DNA of 64,000 bases, taken from Telmatactis stephensoni. Its lineage: Eukaryota; Cnidaria; Anthozoa; Actiniaria; Isophelliidae. The stretch lies in assembly GCA_029948255.1 (NCBI GenBank), contig JALIZF010001474.1:278355-342354 (forward strand), written 5' to 3'. Below are positions 56,917 through 64,000 of the stretch, piece by piece (position 1 is the first letter of the stretch; each line of letters opens with the position of its first letter). The translations under genes and the position numbers were made by a program. The notes beneath the pieces were generated by a model. The model did not search any database and was not told where the DNA came from. It saw only the letters and a program-made list of their open reading frames with translations.

Positions 56917-59456
56917 AAAAAAGATAATAAAAAAGATGAGATCCTCCCCTCATTCTCCATGGAAGAGTGTTATAATTACTTTGCAAGAACTCTTTCATCA
57001 GTTAACCCGACTAAAGTTTTCAACCTTCCAAGTTGGATACCAACTTTGTCTGATCCTGTAATTCCGTTTAACCTTGAACCTCCAACGTACGAACAGATAT
57101 CAATTGTCATTAGAAAGATGAAGGCTTCTGGTTCTCCTTGTCCCTTAGATCAACTGTCAATCATTTGTTTTAAAAGATGTCCTTTCCTTCGCACTTATCT
57201 TTCTCAAATTATCCGTACAGCGTGGTTAACTCAATCCGTCCAAGCGAGTGGAAAAAAAGCCTGCCAGAATCCTTATCCATAAAAAAGGAAACACCAATGA
57301 CCTTGCTAATTTTCGTCCTATTACCCTACAATCGGTTCCCTTGAAAGTTTTAACGTCGTGTCTTCGTAATGCCATTTTTAACTTCCTTGCTGCCAATAGC
57401 TATGTTGAACATGAAAATTCGAAAAGGGTTTACCCCCGGTCTCTCCTGAGCTTTTGAGCATACAGCTCAAATCGTTGACATCGTTAAACAAAGCTCGCAT
57501 AAAGCAACGTTCTCTGGTCATTACATTGCTTGACATCAAGAGCCTTTGGTGAAGTTCATCACAACTTGATTCAAGCTGTTCTTGATTACCACCACATTCC
57601 TGATCATATCAAATTTCTGGTCAAAAGTCTGTATACTGATTTTAAAACCTCAATAGTTACCAATGATTTTCGTACTCCTTATTGTGTCTATTGGACGTGG
57701 TGTACTTCAAGGTGACTGCCTAAGCCCTCTTCTTTTTTAACCTTTGCTTCAATACGTTTCTCCAGCACATCAAATCTGAAAAGTATCGTCAATTTGGGTT
57801 TTCCCTCAAGTTCTTGAATCCCATCCACTGGTTTCAGTTCGCTGACGAAGCCGCCGTCATAAGTGGCCAAGAATCTGAAGATCAGCACATAATTAATCGT
57901 TTCATTAATCTGGTGTCAATGGTCTGACATGATAATAAGGGTTGATAAGTGCATTACTTTTGGTATCAAGAAACTGTACACTAAATCCGTCCAATATTTG
58001 CCAAAACTGTTAATAAATGGAGTTCTTGTCCCTTACGTCAAAATGGGTGATTCATTTCGCTACTTAGGACGTTTCTTTGATTTCAACATGTCTAACCACC
58101 AACACATGTCTGAACTGACCTCTCTTGTTCAAGATCTGATGAATGACATTGATATGAAGCCATTGCATCCTAAAAATAAACTTCTCCTGTACAGCCGCTA
58201 TGTCTTATCTAAACTTTCCTGGCATTTTACTGTAGCTGATATATCTAAAACCTGGATAATAGAAAACATTGATTCTATAGTGAATGGATTCATTCGTAAA
58301 TGGCTTGATATCCCAATATCTGGTACACTGAGTAACGTTTTTCTTGAGCGTAATAAATTTGGTCTTAATATTTGTCCTCCTTCTGTCAAATTCATTCAAT
58401 GTCAAACAGTACTCCGTAATTCCTTAAAAAAGTCCCGTAATGATTCCATTAAAGATCTCTGGAAGTCGTCGAGCTGCCACACTAACATCCAATACGATGT
58501 ATACAAATCTACTAAAGAAGTTCTTAAAGATTTCCGTTCTAATCAAGAAGATAAACTGCTACACCACCTAACATCTCAAGGTTTCTTTTTCGCAAATGTT
58601 ATCAAGTTTTCATTATCATCTGTTCATTCTATTTGGTCATCTGTCCAGTCTAACCTTCCCAAGAACATTTATAACTTTACCATTCGCTACATAAACAACT
58701 CCCTCGCTACACGTAAAAATCTGTTCAGATGGGGATCGTCACAAAGTCCTGACTGCTCTTTCTGCCTTAATCCTGAATCACTCCTCCATGTTGTCGCTGG
58801 TTGCCAGCATTACCTTGAACGCTTTACCTGGAGACACGACTCAATTCTAAATTTCATCGCCACTTCCCTTCAACCTGTAATTAATGATCGCTCTTCACTC
58901 TATGCTGATGTGAATGGTTATTCGAGTCCTTCAATTATAACTGGTGACACTTTCCGTCCAGATCTTCTTTTTCTAATACATTCCAAGTGCTTGTATGTCC
59001 TAGAACTTACAGTTGGGTTCGAATCCAACCTTTGTAAAAATGCAATGCGTAAACGAGAAAAATACAAGAACTTGATTAACGACTTGAGCAGTGACCACAG
59101 ATGTGTTAAATTTGTTAACCTCTCCATGAGTTCTCTTGGCGTTTTCTCGGATGAATGCTCCACCTTCCTAGACATGATGAATGACATTGGTATTGATAAA
59201 AAACAACAACTCTATATTATTAGAAAAATGATAAATCTTGCCATTAGAGCAACATATTATATATTTTGCTGCAGAAATAAGATTTGGAATGACCCAGAAC
59301 TATTAAAATCCTAATTTTTTTTTTTTTTTTCATTTAATTGGATTCCTTGTAAATATACATTTATATATATTACTCATGTATCAATTCAAGTAGCCAGTTG
59401 TTTATTGCCTATACGTAGTGAGATTTGCAACTGTATTCATAAGCAAATAAAGTTTC

Positions 59457-59458
<2 letters not shown>
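56916..59458 (+). pseudogene. RLE-type LINE family B, longest copy (RT plus endonuclease), frameshifted
   Basis: RT blocks are spread over three frames: PPTYEQISIVIRKMKASGSP, ILIHKKGNTNDLANFRPITL, AFGEVHHNLIQAVLDYHH, GVLQGDCLSPLLF, and FQFADEAAVISG where FADD would be expected. From 57,929 a clean 461-codon frame runs to 59,314: VDKCITFGIKKLY, DSFRYLGRFFDFNMSNHQ, SFCLNPESLLHVVAGC (CCHC), FRPDLLFLIHSKCLYVLELT (endonuclease). At least four frameshifts or stops and the altered RT box make it inactive. The 3' UTR ends AAATAAAGTTTCC(ATT)n. Confidence 0.85.
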
Positions 59459-59523
<65 letters not shown>

Positions 59524-59552
59524 ATTATTATAATTATTATTATTATTATTAT
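59459..59552 (+). repeat. (TTA)n microsatellite
   Basis: About 31 units with two ATAATT interruptions, between family B copy 2 and family A copy 2. Confidence 0.95.
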
Positions 59553-59956
59553 GTCCAGATGTTACTGTGTTGAACCGAGCGGCTCGTAAGTGGACCTTTG
59601 TTGATTTCTCGGTGCCTTGGGATCGTAATGTGGTGGTGAAGGAAGAGGAGAAAATTGCTAAATATTCTCCTCTTGCAAAGGAGATACGAAAGTTGCACCG
59701 GGTGTCAACAAAGGTGGTTCCGTTGGTTGTTGGTTCTCTAGGGGTCGTGTCTAGTAATCTTGAGGGGTACCTGAAAGATCTAGGTATTCCAGACGTTCTG
59801 GGTGGTATGCAGACGTCTGCGGTCATAGGGACCACCCTCATTCTGCAGAGTGTGCTTAGTCTCTAAGCCCCAGGTCTTGGGGTCGAGGCTAAGCAGTATC
59901 TTACACCTGTAGTGTGAATAAAACCTCCACTCAGGTTGTCTATCTATAGAAATTCC
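59553..59956 (+). pseudogene. RLE-type LINE family A, 3' copy 2
   Basis: Enters inside the endonuclease core (PDVTVLNRAARKWTFVDFS) and is identical or nearly so to copy 1 through the 3' UTR. It ends GAAATTCCTTA(TTA)n. Only about 6 TTA units follow. Confidence 0.9.
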
Positions 59957-59974
59957 TTATTATTATTATTATTA

Positions 59975-60430
59975 TGGTGATCGTATTCCTCCTAGTGGTG
60001 CCGCTGGATATCCCTTGAGAGGGAGAACTGAACATACGACCCAGAGATTTTAACACTGAGTGTTACTGGAGATTTTATTAGCATGTTGCATTGCTGTGAT
60101 GACAGGCTAGGTTCCGGTGGGGCGGACAAGCCTGGGGTTGATTTTTCCAATCCCAATGATCTTGAAAGAGCTTCTTTGGAAGCTACTGAGGGGCAAAAAG
60201 CAGACATTTTGAAAGGCCTCTTCTAGAGGCTAATCAGGGGCAGGCCATTGATTTTGTGACAAGAGGTTCAGTTGTTGGACTTCGCAAGAGTGGAAAAAGA
60301 GGAAAGTGCAAAGATTGGTGGACGCATGAGGAGAGGAAGTTCTTGTGGGAATGTTTTGTTAGAAGTGGTGGGAAGAGGTCAGGTGGATATATAAAGAAGG
60401 TGAAGGCTTTGTGGGACGAAAGAGGATTGA

Positions 60431-60432
<2 letters not shown>
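59975..60432 (+). pseudogene. RLE-type LINE family A, 5' fragment 1
   Basis: Starts right after TTATTA with TGGTGATCGTATTCCTCC; same sequence as the fragment at 63,291. It encodes the ORF start region, with VTRGSVVGLRKSGKRGKCK and WWTHEERKFLWECFVRSGG, a Trp-rich Myb-like helix. It breaks at GAGGATTGAG where (TTA)n begins; the homologous copy continues past this point. Confidence 0.8.

Positions 60433-60523
<91 letters not shown>
60433..60523 (+). repeat. (TTA)n microsatellite replacing the middle of a family A copy
   Basis: About 30 units between a family A 5' fragment and a family A 3' fragment, both in the same orientation. Confidence 0.95.

Positions 60524-62604
<2,081 letters not shown>

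Positions 62605-62693
<89 letters not shown>
62605..62693 (+). repeat. (ATT)n microsatellite
   Basis: About 30 units. Confidence 0.95.
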
Positions 62694-62694
<1 letters not shown>

Positions 62695-62748
62695 ACACCT
62701 GTAGTGTGAATAAAACCTCCACCCAGGTTGTCTATCTATAGAAATTCC
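62694..62748 (+). pseudogene. Family A LINE, 55-bp 3' stub
   Basis: Only the last ~55 bp of the family A 3' UTR (ACACCTGTAGTGTGAATAAA ... GAAATTCCTTA) between two TTA arrays. An extreme 5' truncation. Confidence 0.9.
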
Positions 62749-63290
<542 letters not shown>

Positions 63291-64000
63291 GGTGATCGTA
63301 TTCCTCCTAGTGGTGCCGCTGGATATCCCTTGAGAGGGAGAACTGAACATACGACCCAGAGATTTTAACACTGAGTGTTACTGGAGATTTTATTAGCATG
63401 TTGCATTGCTGTGATGACAGGCTAGGTTCCGGTGGGGCGGACAAGCCTGGGGTTGATTTTTCCAATCCCAATGATCTTGAAAGAGCTTCTTTGGAAGCTA
63501 CTGAGGGGCAAAAAGCAGACATTTTGAAAGGCCTCTTCTAGAGGCTAATCAGGGGCAGGCCATTGATTTTGTGACAAGAGGTTCAGTTGTTGGACTTCGC
63601 AAGAGTGGAAAAAGAGGAAAGTGCAAAGATTGGTGGACGCATGAGGAGAGGAAGTTCTTGTGGGAATGTTTTGTTAGAAGTGGTGGGAAGAGGTCAGGTG
63701 GATATATAAAGAAGGTGAAGGCTTTGTGGGACGAAAGAGGATTGAGTGTGAGAGTACCAAGTTTGTTGTCGCAACTGAAGAGTGTTGAGAAGGGGCTGCT
63801 GACAATGATGGAGAGGGATGAGATTGAGAAGATGGTCAAAGATGAGATTAGAATGATGGACAGTGAGGGACAGGAGTTGATAGATGTTAGAAAGGCAGAA
63901 TGGAGTGCTTTGTTTGGTGAAAGTGACGATGAGAATGAGTTTCTTGGATTTCAGATTGAGAGTGGTGTCCAAAATAAGTCTGGAGTGATTGAGGGAGTAG
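63291..64000 (+). CDS. RLE-type LINE family A, 5' end (fragment 2), runs off the window
   Basis: Begins after the TTA array with GGTGATCGTATTCCTCCTAG, matching 59,975-60,432 almost perfectly and continuing past it. A frame is open from 63,505 to the window edge: VTRGSVVGLRKSGKRGKCKD, WWTHEERKFLWECFVRSGG, VPSLLSQLKSVEKGLL, then MMERDEIEKMVKDEIRMMDS. This is the N-terminal DNA-binding-like segment of the element's polyprotein. Upstream another frame (ASLEATEGQKADILKGLF) ends at ~63,541. RT and endonuclease would lie beyond 64,000, so this may be a full-length copy. Confidence 0.65.

Noticed and set aside
59992..60207. 71-aa minus ORF, repeated at 63,307
   Set aside because: Antisense of the LINE family A 5' region; identical only because the two 5' fragments are near-identical.

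Overview
This window is eukaryotic, almost certainly from an invertebrate animal. Genes are split by GT-AG introns with clear splice signals, the DNA is AT-rich, and most coding potential belongs to metazoan transposon families. The Penelope, CR1-like, PIF/Harbinger and CXC-domain families are of a kind I associate with cnidarians and other early-branching or marine invertebrates. That taxon guess is an inference with low confidence.

Layout. 0-7 kb: a broken FEN/PIN-like nuclease gene, an HTH exon, a Ty3/gypsy RT scrap, a cysteine-protease-like scrap and small repeats. 7.4-10.4 kb: a very large 20-bp minisatellite, with a second array of the same unit in inverted orientation at 13.7-14.9 kb; a broken CXC-domain gene lies between them. 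15.4-20.8 kb: a PIF/Harbinger element with TIRs, a two-exon DDE transposase and an acidic partner gene. 21.1-25.0 kb: two palindromic repeats in opposite orientation that enclose a small plus-strand gene with a duplicated exon, a Penelope GIY-YIG fragment and minus-strand exons. 26.6-29.8 kb: transposase, LINE and Harbinger fragments. 30.4-31.8 kb: a Myb/SANT-like gene of a degraded Harbinger.

32.3-51.2 kb is the centrepiece, a nest of insertions. A host-type gene has exon 1 at 32.26 kb and exon 2 at 50.54 kb, in matching phase. In its intron sits an intact Harbinger (35,307-50,380) with a 412-aa transposase and a Myb-like protein. The first intron of that Myb gene holds a 10.9-kb TA-flanked element (39,067-49,980) with ~93-bp TIRs and two uninterrupted convergent genes: a 307-aa IS630/Tc1-like DDE transposase and a 501-aa SAM-domain protein. 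Intron 3 of the SAM gene in turn contains a 4.3-kb foldback palindrome. I traced exon phases for all of these, and they close without stops apart from one frameshift in the host gene.

52-64 kb is a graveyard of non-LTR retrotransposons. After two CR1-like fragments, at least three distinct families with a restriction-like endonuclease C-terminus (RPD...D) are embedded in (TTA)n arrays. Every copy is bounded by TTA repeats, which suggests site-specific insertion into this microsatellite, as known for Dong/R4-type elements.
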